From NCBI RefSeq assembly GCF_019679455.1, contig NZ_JAIEZQ010000002.1, forward strand, positions 1,302,001-1,366,000: a stretch of DNA of 64,000 bases, given 5' to 3'. The notes below the pieces were generated by a model. The model searched no databases and was not told the origin of the DNA. It worked only from the letters and a program-made list of their open reading frames with translations. Shown here piece by piece: positions 62,375 through 64,000 of the stretch. Source of the stretch: Nocardioides jiangsuensis. Its GTDB lineage: Bacteria > Actinomycetota > Actinomycetes > Propionibacteriales > Nocardioidaceae. The translations under genes and the position numbers were made by a program. The first letter of the stretch is position 1; the number at the start of each line of letters is the position of its first letter.

Positions 62375-62995
62375 TCAGCCGAGCCGGCCGGACCGCTCCA
62401 GCCGGGCGGCCTGCTCGAGCTGCTCGGCCATGGTGAGCAGCCGCGCCGCCGAGAGGTCCGAGGTGTACGTCGTCCCCGCCGTGTCCGGCGGCAGATGGGC
62501 CCGGCCGACGGAGCACACGCGGGCGAACGCCGCGGCACGGGAGAGCGTGTCCGCGAAGTCACCCGTGGCCACGCCACGCAGCACCTGGTCGGCGAGCTGG
62601 CGGACCTCCTCGGGCCCCGGCGGGTCGACCACGCCGGCGACGACCTCGTGCACCGGCGTGTGCCGGCGGCCGGCGTCGAACTCACGGGCCGCGGACGTGG
62701 CGTCGGCGTACACCCAGGAACGCAGCAGGTAGAGCCGCCACAGGCAGCCGGCGAGGGAGTCGGCGGGGGAGCCCGACCAGAGGTCCGCGAGGGTGTCGAG
62801 CCCCTCGACCTCCGCGAGGGACACCACGCGCTCCACGACCTCGGCGTCCTGGCTGCCCTGCGCGCCGCGCACCAGCAGCGTCGCGGCACGGTCGGCGGCC
62901 TCGCTGCGCACGGCCGGGTCCTCCTCGCCGGGCATCGTCTCGAAGTGACGCGCGCCGGGAAGAGCGGGACGGTGGTGTCGTGGCGTGTCGGACAT
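62375..62995 (-). CDS. hypothetical protein, helical
   Basis: A 206-residue acidic, Ala/Arg-rich protein, probably all helical, without signal or membrane segments. WRLYLLRSWVYADA and AAAFARVCSVGRAHLPPD are distinctive, but I cannot place the family. TAGTCT lies 7 nt before the ATG (63003-63008, minus strand), a good match to the leaderless pattern. It stands between a membrane protein and a FUSC-like exporter. Confidence 0.65.
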   Translation of the reverse strand: MSDTPRHHRPALPGARHFETMPGEEDPAVRSEAADRAATLLVRGAQGSQDAEVVERVVSLAEVEGLDTLADLWSGSPADSLAGCLWRLYLLRSWVYADATSAAREFDAGRRHTPVHEVVAGVVDPPGPEEVRQLADQVLRGVATGDFADTLSRAAAFARVCSVGRAHLPPDTAGTTYTSDLSAARLLTMAEQLEQAARLERSGRLG

Positions 62996-63005
62996 CTCGA
63001 CCAGA

Positions 63006-64000
63006 CTACGACCGCGCGGGCGGGATGGCGTCGGTTGCCTCGAGGACGTCCATCCCGGTCAGCTGGAGCAGGTCGACGATGATCGAGCGGATCTGCGCGA
63101 GGACCACGTCAGCGGACAGGTCGCTGGTGCGCTCCACCTGCGCGGTGCCCTCGGCGATGCGCAGCAGCGGCGCCCGCAGCTCGGTGGCCATCTCCTCGCG
63201 CTCGAGCGCCGCCGCCATCTCGTCGGTGGTGTCCGCAAGGTCCCTGAGCAGCAGCGCGTACGACCCGGGCACCGGCTGCCGGTGGTAGTTGGCGACTGCG
63301 ACCCGGCGCACGAGAACGCGGGTGTTGCGCATGGCCCGGTCCATCGGCTCGACGAGCTCGGCCATCCGGCGGACCTGCCCCTTGTGCCGCCGCCGGAACG
63401 GGGACGACGCCACCACTGAGAGCCCCTCGTCGGCGGCGGCCTGCATCTCGCGGATGAGCGGGTCGGTGGTCCGTGCGTTGGCGAGCATGTCGAGCGCGCG
63501 GTCCACGTCGCCGTCCACGGCGCTCTCCGAGGCGGCCCGCAGCAGCGAGGCGATCTTGCGCACCACCACCGCGGCGCGCTCCCTCGGACGGCGCAGCGGC
63601 GCCCGCGGCACCACGGCCGCGGCGAGCAGCGCGACGGAGCCGCCGACGAGCGCGTCGGTCCACCGGGTCATCGCCTGTCCGGGGTCCGGCAGCAGGGTCA
63701 CCACGATGATCGACTGCACCGCCGCCTGGGTCACGAACAGGCCGCTGGAGTCGAGCAGGAACGCCGCGGACATCGCCAGCGCCACCACCAGGGCGAGCTG
63801 CCACCACCCGGTGCCGAGTGCCATCACGAGCAGGTCGGCCGTGAACACGCCCACGGTCACCCCGATCGTGACCTCGGCCACACGCCGCAGCCGCTGCCCG
63901 TAGCTCGTGCCGAGGCTGACCACCGCGGCGATCGGCGCGAAGAACGGGATCTCGTGGCCGAGCAGCTCCTTGGCCACGACCCAGGCGACGGCCGCGGCGA
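63006..64000 (-). CDS. FUSC / aromatic acid exporter family membrane protein, N-terminus outside window
   Basis: At least 331 residues are visible; the frame is open to the window edge, so the start lies beyond 64000. The AWVVAKELLGHEIPFFAPIAAVVSLG stretch, split here as AKELLGHEIPFFAPIAA and following helices, is typical of FUSC/ArAE proteins. About four more membrane segments reach residue 130, and a cytosolic helical domain follows to the end. The family covers exporters of aromatic acids and related compounds; substrate unknown. Confidence 0.82.
   Translation of the reverse strand, partial: AAAVAWVVAKELLGHEIPFFAPIAAVVSLGTSYGQRLRRVAEVTIGVTVGVFTADLLVMALGTGWWQLALVVALAMSAAFLLDSSGLFVTQAAVQSIIVVTLLPDPGQAMTRWTDALVGGSVALLAAAVVPRAPLRRPRERAAVVVRKIASLLRAASESAVDGDVDRALDMLANARTTDPLIREMQAAADEGLSVVASSPFRRRHKGQVRRMAELVEPMDRAMRNTRVLVRRVAVANYHRQPVPGSYALLLRDLADTTDEMAAALEREEMATELRAPLLRIAEGTAQVERTSDLSADVVLAQIRSIIVDLLQLTGMDVLEATDAIPPARS

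Overview
The window is a dense, very GC-rich stretch of an actinomycete chromosome. Protein signatures (multi-copy DUF222/HNH genes, SARP/BTAD regulators, paired universal stress proteins, a DevR/DevS-like two-component system) and start regions built like leaderless promoters point to Propionibacteriales, most likely Nocardioides or a close relative. That placement is inference from gene content. I saw no rRNA, tRNA, CRISPR array, transposase or phage module.

Layout. 1-8.9 kb: a translesion polymerase (dinB), an SDR, a secreted Glu/Thr-rich protein, a cupin, an XdhC Rossmann-domain protein, two lipoproteins, the intact DUF222-HNH gene and a GCS2-type carboxylate-amine ligase. 8.9-15.7 kb: a GAF histidine kinase, then a minus-strand set made of an Ala-rich protein with an internally duplicated 63-residue module, a PqqD-M50 membrane metalloprotease and a secreted LVIVD-like protein; a P-loop kinase follows. 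15.7-22.9 kb: the arginine deiminase operon arcABC with a divergent YfcC-type transporter, then azlCD and a MaoC hydratase. 22.9-31.7 kb: two SARP/BTAD regulators (one frameshifted) around a GNAT, an OsmC protein and two flavoprotein oxidoreductases. 31.9-40.3 kb: an M1 aminopeptidase, a ThrE-type exporter, DUF402/acylphosphatase/RNA ligase, YihY, and an SDR plus Baeyer-Villiger monooxygenase operon divergent from its probable TetR repressor. 40.3-49.4 kb: a hypoxia/dormancy-like island with three Usp genes, a flavin-split-barrel protein, a DevS-like kinase, a DevR-like regulator, DoxX, CHRD and small proteins. 49.5-56.7 kb: HrpA helicase, a PemK/MazF-like protein, a NERD-helicase and an EEP nuclease. 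56.9-64 kb: a decayed second DUF222-HNH copy in inverted orientation, arfB, the pseudouridine genes (PfkB kinase and psuG), two hypothetical proteins and the start of a FUSC-like exporter.

How parts connect. Motifs resembling DosR/DevR boxes (core GGnCCTTnGnCCC) lie in front of the usp and split-barrel genes and between DoxX and CHRD. A tandem pair with 22-bp spacing also sits in the yfcC-arcA divergent promoter 24 kb away. This suggests that the DevRS-like system of this window also controls ATP-yielding arginine fermentation. The strongest candidate for an undescribed system is the duplicated-module Ala-rich protein encoded 9 nt upstream of the PqqD-M50 protease. About sixteen genes share a start architecture of a -10-like hexamer 6-9 nt before the start codon; I used it to choose several starts.
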